In this document: positions 45,480 to 54,018 of the stretch, piece by piece
Numbering within the stretch: the stretch's first letter is position 1
How the letters are laid out: each line of letters opens with the position of its first letter
Origin: Bradyrhizobium sp. CCBAU 53351
GTDB lineage: Bacteria; Pseudomonadota; Alphaproteobacteria; Rhizobiales; Xanthobacteraceae
Assembly (NCBI RefSeq): GCF_015291745.1
Contig: NZ_CP030059.1
Location: 3,003,501-3,067,500, forward strand
Direction: 5' to 3'
Length of the DNA stretch: 64,000 nucleotides
Position numbers and translations under genes: made by a program
Notes under the pieces: generated by a model
Told to the model about the DNA's origin: nothing
What the model saw: only the letters and a program-made list of their open reading frames with translations
Database searches by the model: none

Positions 45480-45701
45480 TCAGCTCGCGACGATCGCGAT
45501 CGCCTGTCCCTCGGCAACGATGTCGTCGAGTTTCACCAGAAGTGACGTGATCGTGCCATTCGCGGGCGAGGGCACCGGTATCTCCATCTTCATCGCTTCG
45601 ACCACCACAATTTCATCGCCATCCGCAACGGTTCCTCCAACTTGCACGGGAGTTGCGCAGACACGTCCCGCGACTTCGGTGACGATCTTAATTTCTGGCA
45701 T
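45480..45701 (-). CDS. Biotin/lipoyl-attachment carrier protein (BCCP-like)
   Basis: A 73-residue single-domain biotin carrier. It starts MPEIKIVTEVAGRVCATPVQ at the ATG 45701; a longer version from 45728 is possible. The biotinylation motif is VEAMKMEIPVPSP, with Lys38 as the attachment site, and the domain ends VAEGQAIAIVAS. Stand-alone carriers of this size act with acyl-CoA carboxylases whose biotin carboxylase is separate. The neighbouring divergent operon encodes the carboxylase beta subunit, while no biotin carboxylase is in the window. It lies between the TAXI gene and the IclR regulator. Confidence 0.88.
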   Translation of the reverse strand: MPEIKIVTEVAGRVCATPVQVGGTVADGDEIVVVEAMKMEIPVPSPANGTITSLLVKLDDIVAEGQAIAIVAS

Positions 45702-45756
45702 GCCATCGCCTTTTTGTTGTCGTCGCAAAATGCCTGAGGTAGCGTCGTCTGCAAGT

Positions 45757-45780
45757 GGAATTTAATTCCGCAGAGCGGAA
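45757..45780. promoter_or_regulatory. Candidate IclR operator: overlapping palindromes
   Basis: GGAATTTAATTCC (45757-45769, perfect 6-base arms) overlaps TTCCGCAGAGCGGAA (45766-45780, perfect 6-base arms, AGA centre). The pair lies in the divergent region between the biotin-carrier gene and the IclR gene, 16 bases before the IclR start. Confidence 0.65.
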
Positions 45781-45795
45781 CAGACGGTAGGGAAC

Positions 45796-46770
45796 ATGGG
45801 ACGACGATCCGAGCGGTTGAGTAGGCAAGGCGTGCTCGCTGGCGATGCCGGTGAGGGAGATGTCATCCAGGTGGTCTCGCGCGCGTTCGACGTGTTGCGA
45901 TGCTTCGAGGGCCACGAGGCGAGACTCGGCAATCTCGAGATTTCAAATCGCTGCGGCCTGCCGCGCTCGACGGTGTCGCGGCTCACGCACACGCTGACGC
46001 GAATGGGGCAACTGGTTTACCTGCCGCGCGATCAGAAATATCGCATCGGCCCGAGCGCGGTCGCGATGAGCGCGACGATGATGAAGGGCGCGCAGCTGCG
46101 CAGCATGATCCGGCAGCGACTGCAGGACGTCGCCGAGCAATTGCCGGGAACGGTCGGCTTCGTCGTTCCGGATCGCTTCCATCTCGTCTATCTCCTGTTC
46201 GCGCGCTCGGCGACCGCACTCGGTCTGCACGAGGGCACCGGCAGTCGCATCTCGATGGCCTCGACGGCCGCGGGCGCGGCCTACACCGCGGCCTTGTCGC
46301 CGGAAGTCGGCGATGCCTTCATCGCGGAGATGGAGCGCGAAGCGCCCGAGGCTGCGAAGATCCTCAAGCCCCGCATCGAGGCGAACAGGCAGTCGCTGCG
46401 TGAGCGCGGCTATGTCACGGCCTGCGGCCTGTGGAGCCCGCACATCAACGGACTCGCGGTGCCGATCTGGTCGCCGCAGTACCAGACCTTCGTGGTCATC
46501 ACGATCGGTCTTCTCTCGTCGATGTACGACGAGGAGCGGCTGCACGCCGAAGTCGCACCATTGATGCTCGAACTCGGTCGCTCGCTCGGCAGTCTGGTGG
46601 AAGGCGCGGAAGGCGACGTCTTCAACAACCGCATCCCGCGTAAACCGGTCGCAATGGCCGTGCACAACAATAACAAGCCGATCCATTCGGAGGGAGTGAA
46701 TGAACTGGAAGCCGGAACTCGACGAGCTCGCCCGGCGCGAAGCCTTCGCGCGGGAGATGGGCGGCGTTGA
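45796..46770 (+). CDS. IclR family transcriptional regulator
   Basis: A 324-residue regulator. A winged helix-turn-helix spans about residues 24-90 (VVSRAFDVLRCFEGHEARLGNLEISNRCGLPRSTVSRLTHTLTRMGQL). The effector domain (about 105-270) binds small organic acids; it has GTGSRISMASTAAGAAYTAAL and LRERGYVTACG. The last 24 codons (46700-46770) overlap the start of the carboxylase gene in a different frame, an unusually long 71-base overlap; the tail is Arg/Ala-rich and probably carries no function. It likely regulates the divergent biotin-carrier/TAXI side and the carboxylase, through the palindromes just upstream. Confidence 0.88.
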   Translation: MGRRSERLSRQGVLAGDAGEGDVIQVVSRAFDVLRCFEGHEARLGNLEISNRCGLPRSTVSRLTHTLTRMGQLVYLPRDQKYRIGPSAVAMSATMMKGAQLRSMIRQRLQDVAEQLPGTVGFVVPDRFHLVYLLFARSATALGLHEGTGSRISMASTAAGAAYTAALSPEVGDAFIAEMEREAPEAAKILKPRIEANRQSLRERGYVTACGLWSPHINGLAVPIWSPQYQTFVVITIGLLSSMYDEERLHAEVAPLMLELGRSLGSLVEGAEGDVFNNRIPRKPVAMAVHNNNKPIHSEGVNELEAGTRRARPARSLRAGDGRR

Positions 46771-48259
46771 CAAGGTCAAGCGACAGCATGACCAGGGCCG
46801 GCTGACTGTTCGGGAGCGTATCGACAAGCTGATCGACAAAGGCAGCTTTCACGAGATCGGTGCCGTCTCCGGCATCGGTGAATACGATAGCAGCGGCGAG
46901 TTGCAAAAATTGACGCCGGCGAACTGCGTGTTCGGCCGGGCGCGCGTCGACGGGCGCACCGTGGTGGTCGTCGGCGACGATTTCACCGTCCGCGGTGGTT
47001 CGGCTGATGCGTCGATCTCGGCAAAGCCGTTGATGGCGGAGGAGATGGCGCACGACTTCCGCCTGCCCATCGTCCGCATCATCGAAGGCTCCGGCGGCGG
47101 CGGCTCGGTCAAGACCATCGAGACCAAGGGAGCAGCCAATTTGCCGGGAGGCATCGGCGGCACGCGCTGGTACCGCTTCACGACGGAGAACCTGTCGCGT
47201 GTGCCGGTGGTCGCACTTGGCCTCGGCTCGGTGGCGGGCCTGGGGGCGGCGCGCCTTGCCGCCAGCCACTATTCGATCATGACCCGGAAGTCCGCGATGT
47301 TCGTCGCGGGGCCGCCTGTCGTGAAGGCGCTGGGGCAGGATCTCTCGAAGGAGGAACTCGGCGGCGCCGACATCCAGACCCGCGCCGGCGCGGTCGATCA
47401 TGCCGTCGATACCGAAGAAGAAGCGTTCGCCTGCGCGCGGCGTTTCCTGTCTTATCTGCCGTCTTCGGTCTATGAGCTGCCGCCGACCTTGCCCTGCGCC
47501 GACGATCCCGAGCGCAGCGAAGACGCGCTGATAAAGGCGGTGCCGCGCAACCGCAAGCAGGTCTACAAGATACGGCCGATCGTCGAGTCTGTCGTGGACA
47601 AGGGCTCGTTCTTCGAGGTCGCGAAGAATTTCGGCAAGCCCATCATCGTCGGCCTGGCGCGGCTCGAGGGCAGGGCGGTGATGGTGCTGGCCAGCGACAG
47701 TTTTCACTATGGCGGCTCCTGGACGGCGGATGCCTGCCAGAAGGTGGTGCGCTGGGTCGATTTCGCCGAGACCTTCCACCTGCCGATTGTCTATCTCATG
47801 GACTGCCCCGGCTTCATGATCGGCCTCGATGCCGAGAAGGCGGCGACCATCCGCCACGGCGTGCGCGCCATGGCCGCGGTAAACCAGACCACCGTGCCTT
47901 GGTGCACCGTGATCCTGCGCAACGCGTTCGGTGTTGCCGGCGTCGTGCACCAGCCGGCCGACCGCTTCTCGATCCGCTACGCCTGGCCCTCGGCCTATTG
48001 GGGCTCGCTGCCGCTCGAGGGCGGCATCGAGGCCGCCTATCGCGCCGACATCGATGCGGCCGAGGACAAGGCGGGCAAGCTGGAGGAAATCCAAGAGCGC
48101 CTCAACAAGCTGCGCTCGCCGTTCCGCTCGGCCGAGAAATTCTGGGTCGAGGAGATCATCGATCCCCGCAAGACCCGCTCGCTGCTGTGCGAGTTCGCGC
48201 GGCTTGCCGAGCCGCTGCGCAAAGCGGGGCCGCCGGAGAACATGACGATCAGGCCGTGA
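46700..48259 (+). CDS. Acyl-CoA carboxylase carboxyltransferase (beta) subunit
   Basis: A 519-residue carboxyltransferase (propionyl-/methylcrotonyl-type). GGAGGG precedes the ATG at 46700. It has two crotonase-fold halves. The N-terminal one includes RLTVRERIDKLIDKGSFHEIG and EGSGGGGSVKTIETKG. The C-terminal one includes KGSFFEVAKNFGKPIIVGLARLEGRAVMVLASD, LPIVYLMDCPGFMIG and the YAWPSAYWGSLPLEGG region. Transfers CO2 from biotin carrier to an acyl-CoA. The alpha (biotin carboxylase) subunit is not adjacent. With the divergent biotin carrier and IclR gene this forms a split carboxylase module. Which acyl-CoA it uses is uncertain. Confidence 0.9.
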   Translation: MNWKPELDELARREAFAREMGGVDKVKRQHDQGRLTVRERIDKLIDKGSFHEIGAVSGIGEYDSSGELQKLTPANCVFGRARVDGRTVVVVGDDFTVRGGSADASISAKPLMAEEMAHDFRLPIVRIIEGSGGGGSVKTIETKGAANLPGGIGGTRWYRFTTENLSRVPVVALGLGSVAGLGAARLAASHYSIMTRKSAMFVAGPPVVKALGQDLSKEELGGADIQTRAGAVDHAVDTEEEAFACARRFLSYLPSSVYELPPTLPCADDPERSEDALIKAVPRNRKQVYKIRPIVESVVDKGSFFEVAKNFGKPIIVGLARLEGRAVMVLASDSFHYGGSWTADACQKVVRWVDFAETFHLPIVYLMDCPGFMIGLDAEKAATIRHGVRAMAAVNQTTVPWCTVILRNAFGVAGVVHQPADRFSIRYAWPSAYWGSLPLEGGIEAAYRADIDAAEDKAGKLEEIQERLNKLRSPFRSAEKFWVEEIIDPRKTRSLLCEFARLAEPLRKAGPPENMTIRP

Positions 48260-48369
48260 GGTTCGGCTGCTGGTGCGGCTGCGCGGCATCTTGCCGGGCA
48301 GCTTGCATCGTGACCTCCAAATAAGAACGCGCTACGTTCCCCGGGCAAGAACAAGAGGAAGCGCCAATC

Positions 48370-50067
48370 GTGTATGACTTCATTATCGTGGGCGGCGGCT
48401 CGGCGGGGTCCGTGCTGGCCCACCGGCTCTCCGCCAGGAGCGCCAACAAGGTCCTGCTGTGCGAAGCCGGACAGGATACGCCGCCCGGCAACGAGCCGGC
48501 TGAAATTCGAGACAGCTATCCCGGCACAGCCTATTTCGATCCGCGCTTCCACTGGACCGAGCTGAAGGTCACGACCCAGGTCGTCAGCCACAACAATCCG
48601 AACGAGGCTCGTCCGCCGCTGCGCAAATACGAGCAGGCCCGCGTGCTTGGTGGCGGCTCTTCGATCAACGGCCAGATGGCCAACCGCGGCGCGCCGACCG
48701 ACTACGACGAATGGGACGCGCGCGGCGCGGAGGGTTGGACGTGGAATGACGTGCTGCCCTTTTTCAAGAAGGTCGAGCGCGACCTCGATTTCGACGGTCC
48801 CTATCACGGCAAGGACGGCAAGATTCCGGTCCGCCGGATTCCGAGGGAGCACTGGACGAAGCACTCGCAGGCCTTTGCCGAGGCGTTCCAGCAGGCCGGC
48901 CACCGATTCCTGCCCGACCAGAATGGCGAGTTCGTCGACGGCTTCTTCCCGGTGACGCACTCCAACCAGGCCGAGCAGCGCGTCTCGGCCGCCATGGGTT
49001 ATCTCGACCGCGACACCCGCAAGCGCGCCAATCTCACCATCTCCACCAACACGCAGGTGAAGGAGCTGCTGTTCGAAGGCACGCGATGCGTGGGCGTGAA
49101 GGCCGTTGTCGGCGGACGCGAACAGGAATTCCGGGGACGCGAGATCATCCTCTCCAGCGGCGCGATCCATTCGCCCGCGCATCTGCTCCGCGCCGGCATC
49201 GGGCCGGTCGGCCACCTCAAGGATCTCGGCATTCCCGTGCTGATGGGTCTGCCGGGCGTCGGCCAGCGCCTGATGGATCATCCCTCGATCTCGCTGTCGT
49301 CCTTTGTCCGCCGCGGCGCGCGCATGAACGAGCACACCAGGCGCCACATGCAGCTGGGGCTGCGCTACTCGTCGGGGCTGCCTGATGTGCCGAAGGGCGA
49401 CATGTTCGTCGTGCTGCTCTCCAAGTCGGCCTGGCATGCGGTCGGCGAGCAGATCGGCTCGCTGCTGACCTTCGTCAACAAGACCTATTCCGAAACCGGG
49501 CAGGTCAAGCTTGCCTCGCGCGATCCGTCCGCGGAGCCGCTCGTCGAGTTCAATTTGTTGTCCGACCGGCGCGATCTCGATCGGCTGATGAGCGGATTCC
49601 GCAAGATGGCTGCGGTCCAGATGAGCGACATCGTCAGGACAGTGACGGACAAGCCGTTCCCGGCCGCCTATACCGACAAGGTCCGCAAGATCGGCGTGGT
49701 CAATACAAGGAACAGGATCCTGACCAGGATCGCCGCGGCCTTGATGGACGGGCCGGCCGCGCTGCGCCATTACATGATCGACAATTTCGTGGTCGAAGGT
49801 TTTACCTTCGATCAGGTCATGAACGACGACGATGCGCTGGAGGCCTTCGTGCGCAAGGCCACCATCGGCGTGTGGCACGCCTCCTGTTCATGCCGGATGG
49901 GCCGCGCTGACGATCCGATGGCGGTGGTCGACAACCAGGGCCGCGTCAAGGGCATCCAGGGCCTGCGCGTCGTCGACGCCTCGATCTTCCCGGTGGTGCC
50001 GTGCGCCAACACTAATTTCCCGGTGTTGATGTCTGCGGAGAAGATCGCGGCCGCGATCATGCAATAG
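48370..50067 (+). CDS. GMC family FAD-dependent oxidoreductase
   Basis: A 565-residue flavoprotein of the glucose-methanol-choline family. The start is GTG at 48370 with a GAGGAAG ribosome site. The FAD-binding GGGSAGSVLAHRLS is at residues 8-21, the ADP-binding LLCEAGQDTPP follows, and RVLGGGSSINGQMANRG is the first GMC signature. The catalytic region near the end includes VWHASCSCRMGR and VPCANTNFPVLMSAEKIAAAI with the conserved His and Asn. It oxidises an alcohol or polyol. It is convergent with the FAD oxidase gene (6 bases), suggesting related hydroxy-compound metabolism. Confidence 0.9.
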   Translation: MYDFIIVGGGSAGSVLAHRLSARSANKVLLCEAGQDTPPGNEPAEIRDSYPGTAYFDPRFHWTELKVTTQVVSHNNPNEARPPLRKYEQARVLGGGSSINGQMANRGAPTDYDEWDARGAEGWTWNDVLPFFKKVERDLDFDGPYHGKDGKIPVRRIPREHWTKHSQAFAEAFQQAGHRFLPDQNGEFVDGFFPVTHSNQAEQRVSAAMGYLDRDTRKRANLTISTNTQVKELLFEGTRCVGVKAVVGGREQEFRGREIILSSGAIHSPAHLLRAGIGPVGHLKDLGIPVLMGLPGVGQRLMDHPSISLSSFVRRGARMNEHTRRHMQLGLRYSSGLPDVPKGDMFVVLLSKSAWHAVGEQIGSLLTFVNKTYSETGQVKLASRDPSAEPLVEFNLLSDRRDLDRLMSGFRKMAAVQMSDIVRTVTDKPFPAAYTDKVRKIGVVNTRNRILTRIAAALMDGPAALRHYMIDNFVVEGFTFDQVMNDDDALEAFVRKATIGVWHASCSCRMGRADDPMAVVDNQGRVKGIQGLRVVDASIFPVVPCANTNFPVLMSAEKIAAAIMQ

Positions 50068-50072
50068 GGCCC

Positions 50073-51548
50073 CTACACCCGAAGCACCTTGCCGGGATTC
50101 ATGATGTTCTGTGGATCGAGCGCGCGCTTGATGGTGCGCATGATGTCGAGCTCGGTCTTGGAACGGTAATGGCTGAGCTCGTCGAGCTTGTCGATGCCGA
50201 TGCCGTGCTCCGCCGAGATCGAGCCGTCCATGGAGGTGACGAGATCGTTCACGGCCCGCGTGATGGCGGCCTTGTATTGCGTCAGCGTCTGCTGATCCAT
50301 GCCGGCGGGCGCCATGAACGAAAAGTGCAGATTGCCGTCGCCGATATGCCCCAGCGGATAGGGCCGGATGGTCGGGAGAATCTCGAGCGCCGCCTTGAGC
50401 CCGAGGTCGATGAAATCGGGAATCCTGGAGATGGCCACGGAGATGTCGTAGCTGAGCCCCGGCCCCTCGGCGCGCGAGGCCTCCGCGACGCTTTCCCGGA
50501 TCCGCCACATGTTGCGCGACTGGTTTCCGGTCTGGGCGATCACCGCGTCGAGCACGCGTCCGGCCTCGAGCTGCTGGCTAAGAAATTGCTCCAGCTTCTC
50601 GGACATGCCCTCGGCGCCATCCCGGCGTGCGCGCGCCGACGACCATTCCATCAGGAGATACCATGGCGTCTCCGCCCTCAGCGGATCCTGCACGCCGGGT
50701 ATGTGACGGAGCACCATGTCGATCGCGCTGCGGCTCATCAGCTCGCAGGAGCCGACATTGTCCTCGGACGCGCTATGGGCTTCCGACAGGATCTCCAGCG
50801 CCGCGCGCGGATCGCGGATCGCCAGCCACGCCGTGCAGACGTCCTTCGGCGCCGGCCAGAGCTTGAGCACGGCCTTGGTGATGATGCCGAGCGTTCCCTC
50901 CGCGCCCATGAAGAGGTGCTTGAGGTCGTAGCCGGTATTGTCCTTCTTCAGCGCACGCAATCCCTTCCAGACCTCGCCATTGGCCAAGACGACCTCGAGT
51001 CCCAGGACGAGATTGCGGGCGTTGCCGTAGCGGAGCACCTGCACGCCGCCGGCGTTGGTCGACAGATTGCCGCCGATCATGCATGAGCCCTGGGCGCCGA
51101 GGCTGAGGGGCAGGAACCTGTCGTGCCGGCTCGCCGTCTCCTGCAGGGTCTGCAGCACGCAGCCGGCCTCGACCGTCATGGTGTAGCCGGTGGCATCGAC
51201 CTCCAGCACGCGGTTCATGCGGCCGAGCGACAACACGATGCCGGTGTGCGCGGGCCAGGGCGTTGCGCCGCCCATCAGGCCGGTGTTGCCACCCTGCGGC
51301 ACGATCGCGATCCCATGCTCATGGCAGAGCTTGACCACCTGCGCGACTTCCTCGGTGCTGCCGGGGCGGACGACGGCGCCGGCACCTCCCACCAGCAATC
51401 CGCGCCAATCCGTCACGAAGGGCTGCTTGCCGTGTTCGTCCTCGATCAGGCCCTTCTCGCCCACGATCGCGCGCAGTGAATCGCGGATCTGGGCGGTGAG
51501 CGGAATGGTTGGAATGGTGGGTTCGGACGACGGGCCGGCAGCCGGCAT
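50073..51548 (-). CDS. FAD-binding oxidoreductase (D-2-hydroxyacid dehydrogenase type)
   Basis: A 491-residue flavoenzyme of the GlcD/D-2-hydroxyglutarate dehydrogenase family. The ATG at 51548 (MPAAGPSSEPT) is preferred to an upstream GC-poor start at 51590. The PCMH FAD-binding domain has VVRPGSTEEVAQVVKLCHEHG, PQGGNTGLMGGATP and LSLGAQGSCMIGGNLSTNAGGVQVLRYG. The C-terminal domain has IGDGNLHFSFMAP and SISAEHGIGIDK, ending LDPQNIMNPGKVL. It is a paralogue of the truncated gene at the left edge. Oxidises a D-hydroxyacid such as lactate, glycolate or hydroxyglutarate. Confidence 0.9.
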   Translation of the reverse strand: MPAAGPSSEPTIPTIPLTAQIRDSLRAIVGEKGLIEDEHGKQPFVTDWRGLLVGGAGAVVRPGSTEEVAQVVKLCHEHGIAIVPQGGNTGLMGGATPWPAHTGIVLSLGRMNRVLEVDATGYTMTVEAGCVLQTLQETASRHDRFLPLSLGAQGSCMIGGNLSTNAGGVQVLRYGNARNLVLGLEVVLANGEVWKGLRALKKDNTGYDLKHLFMGAEGTLGIITKAVLKLWPAPKDVCTAWLAIRDPRAALEILSEAHSASEDNVGSCELMSRSAIDMVLRHIPGVQDPLRAETPWYLLMEWSSARARRDGAEGMSEKLEQFLSQQLEAGRVLDAVIAQTGNQSRNMWRIRESVAEASRAEGPGLSYDISVAISRIPDFIDLGLKAALEILPTIRPYPLGHIGDGNLHFSFMAPAGMDQQTLTQYKAAITRAVNDLVTSMDGSISAEHGIGIDKLDELSHYRSKTELDIMRTIKRALDPQNIMNPGKVLRV

Positions 51549-52038
51549 TTGTTTCCCTTCTTGTTTCCCCTGGCGCATCTTGATGTGCACTGCGCACGCT
51601 GGCGTGCGTCAGGGCATTGTCCACGTTTGCGCCGTGGAGTCTAACGGCAATATGCCTCTTCCCCGGAGCGCCAGGCGGGCAGGCGCGGCTCGCGCCGACG
51701 ACCGTGTGTGGGGATGTTTCGGATTTGCCGTTTGAGCGGCCGGACCGCCTGAGGCGCGTTCTGTCGGCAAGCGCATCGGGGCAGTCCGGAGTTTTACGGG
51801 TGTTTCTTAGGGTTTAGCGTCAATCACTGCGATCGCATTTAAGCGACATTAATGATGCCTTCTCGATATGAGACATCTGCCTCATGTGAGGTTCCGGTTT
51901 GCGGAATGCCCGTAAGTGTTGATTAAGAGACCAATCGCCATATTCCGCCCGTGATGGGCGAGTGCCGGGATCGAACCGGGCAGCCTCTTCCGTCGATGTC
52001 ACAGGGAAAGGACCGTTGCCGCCACGACGGCAGCCAGG
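51549..52038. other. Intergenic region, 490 bases
   Basis: The gap between the FAD oxidase and the first Tad-like gene. It has an AT-richer stretch at about 51790-51930 that probably carries divergent promoters. I see no RNA gene or clear repeat, apart from a T-arm-like sequence that I rejected. Confidence 0.5.
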
Positions 52039-53457
52039 ATGAACCTCATGCTCCGCCGCGCAATGCTCTGTTTCGCGACAGACCGGAAGGCCAACGTCGC
52101 CATCATTTTCGCGCTGACGATGGTTCCCATCATCTTTCTCCTGGGCATGACGCTCGACTACACGCTGGCCTTGCGCAAGCGCGAGCAATTGAACGCAGCC
52201 GCCGACGCGGCCGCGATCGCGGCCGTGCGGCCCGCGATGCTGACGCAGACCACCAAGTCCGTTATCGAGGACACGGCGGCTGCCGTCTTTGCCGCGAAAG
52301 CGAACCTTCCCGGGCTGGCGGCCGCGCCGACGCCGACGATCACGGTCAGCGATTCAGGGCTCACGCGAACCATTACGGTGGCCTACACCGCGGAGTCCGT
52401 GAATAACTTCCCCGGCGTTCTCGGCAAGCAGACCTGGCAGGTGTCCGGTTCGGCGACGGCGCGGGCATCCAGCGCCCCCAACATGAATTTCTATCTGCTG
52501 ATGGATGACTCGCCGTCCATGGGCATCGGTGCGACCGCGACGGACATCAGCAACCTCATCAAGTACACCTCTTCCGCCTACCAGTCGGCAGCGGCCTCGC
52601 AGAATTGCGGCTTCGCCTGTCATCAAACCGATATCGCCCACGACGGCGGGAGCAAGGACAACCTCGCGATCGCGCGGCAAAGAAACATCACCCTCCGCAT
52701 CGATCTCGTGACGAGCGCCGTCAACCAGCTGCTCAATTCATGGTCGAACTGCCCGCAGTCAGGCATTTCGGGGGGCGTCATGCAGTGCATGGCGGCGCTG
52801 AACAACACCACCTACAAGGCGGCGCTCTACACGTTCGACTTGGGCTTGAACGAACTGGCGGCGCTGACCACCCCGACCACCGCAGGAGCCCAGGTTTCCA
52901 ACATCTCGCTGATGCCGGTCGCCTACCAGAACTGCGTCGTTGTGAAGACCAACTGCAAGACCGACAACGGCACGGATATCGCCGGCGCGCTCAAGAGCCT
53001 CAACGACAAGATGCCTAACCCCGGGCTTGGCAGCAACACGGCGAACGATACGCCACAGGAAGTGGTGTTCCTCGTCACCGACGGCGTCGAGGACAAGATC
53101 TCCGCGACTTGCCCCAACGCGAGCTTCGCCTCCAACAGTCGATGCCAGCAGCCGCTCGATACGACGATGTGCAAGACCATCAAGGACAGGGGGATCAAGA
53201 TCGCTGTCCTCTACACGGAGTATCTGCAGCTCATCGCCGATCCCAATACCGGTATCCAGAAAACCGATAATTGGTACATGACCTGGATCGACAAGTACGA
53301 CCAGCCCACGTCCTCGACCGGAAAGATCGCACAAAATCTCCAGGCGTGCGCATCGCCCGGATTCTACAAGAGTGTTCAGAACGGCCAGAACATTTCCGAC
53401 GCGCTGACCGACCTGTTCATCAAGGTCGCGTCAAGCACGGCCAGCCTGGTGCAATAG
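52039..53457 (+). CDS. TadG-like pilus assembly protein with vWA domain
   Basis: A 472-residue protein of the TadG type. The N-terminal cytoplasmic segment, then one transmembrane helix (VAIIFALTMVPIIFLLGMTLDYTLA, about 20-44), is the Flp-pilus putative assembly motif, followed by ARKREQLNAAADAAAIAA. The exported part contains a von Willebrand factor A domain beginning FYLLMDDSPSMGIG, a DxSxS-type metal site, and VVFLVTDGVEDK. Many cysteines (CGFACHQ, NCPQSG, CKTDN) suggest disulfides. TadG proteins take part in tight-adherence pili. It is followed by two TadE-like genes in the same direction; no TadA/B/C or Flp gene is present. Confidence 0.87.
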   Translation: MNLMLRRAMLCFATDRKANVAIIFALTMVPIIFLLGMTLDYTLALRKREQLNAAADAAAIAAVRPAMLTQTTKSVIEDTAAAVFAAKANLPGLAAAPTPTITVSDSGLTRTITVAYTAESVNNFPGVLGKQTWQVSGSATARASSAPNMNFYLLMDDSPSMGIGATATDISNLIKYTSSAYQSAAASQNCGFACHQTDIAHDGGSKDNLAIARQRNITLRIDLVTSAVNQLLNSWSNCPQSGISGGVMQCMAALNNTTYKAALYTFDLGLNELAALTTPTTAGAQVSNISLMPVAYQNCVVVKTNCKTDNGTDIAGALKSLNDKMPNPGLGSNTANDTPQEVVFLVTDGVEDKISATCPNASFASNSRCQQPLDTTMCKTIKDRGIKIAVLYTEYLQLIADPNTGIQKTDNWYMTWIDKYDQPTSSTGKIAQNLQACASPGFYKSVQNGQNISDALTDLFIKVASSTASLVQ

Positions 53458-53466
53458 AGAAGCGCC

Positions 53467-54018
53467 ATGATGGAGTCGGGTGTAGCTGCAACCAAGAAAC
53501 GCCGCAATCGCTGCGCTGCCTTCGCGCGGGACAGCAGGGGCGCCACGGCGGTCGAGTTCGCGCTCATCGCTCCGCCGTTCCTCGCCCTCGTCATCGCGCT
53601 GATCCAGACCTTTCTCGTCTTCTTTGCCCAGCAGACGCTCGAATCCATCGTGCGCCAGTCGGCGCGTCTCGTTATGACCGGACAGGTTCAGTCCGCGAAC
53701 ATGACGCAGGCCGTCTTCAAGCAGAAGGTCTGCGATCAGATCCTGATCCTGTTCAGCTGCAGCGGCCTCATGGTGGATATGCAGGTCGCGACTTCGTGGA
53801 CGTCCGCGAACACGGCGATGCCGACCCTGACCTACGACGGCACGGGCAAGGTCTCCAACGTCTGGCAGTACGACCCGGGCGACCCCGGCGATATCGTCGT
53901 GCTCCGCGTCATGTACGAGTGGCCGGTCGTCCTCGGTCCGCTCGGTTTCAACCTGTCGAACCTCAGCAACGGCAACCGGCTGATCATGTCGTCCGCCGCG
54001 TTCCAGAACGAGCCATGA
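53467..54018 (+). CDS. TadE/TadF-like pseudopilin
   Basis: A 183-residue protein with a TadE-type N-terminus: a basic cytoplasmic segment, SRGATAVEFALIAPPFLALV with the conserved Glu of pseudopilin processing, and a single transmembrane helix (about 32-54), then a periplasmic domain. The GTAVEF-like site suggests cleavage by a TadV-type prepilin peptidase. It is encoded 9 bases after the TadG-like gene and overlaps the next gene by four bases. Function: minor pilin of a Tad system, or a pilus-independent envelope protein. Confidence 0.85.
   Translation: MMESGVAATKKRRNRCAAFARDSRGATAVEFALIAPPFLALVIALIQTFLVFFAQQTLESIVRQSARLVMTGQVQSANMTQAVFKQKVCDQILILFSCSGLMVDMQVATSWTSANTAMPTLTYDGTGKVSNVWQYDPGDPGDIVVLRVMYEWPVVLGPLGFNLSNLSNGNRLIMSSAAFQNEP

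Noticed and set aside
51960..51990. A minus-strand sequence resembling a tRNA T-arm (CCGG-TTCGATC-CCGG).
   Set aside because: No matching 5' acceptor strand, D-arm or anticodon arm could be found upstream, so it is either a chance match or a tRNA remnant that I cannot support.
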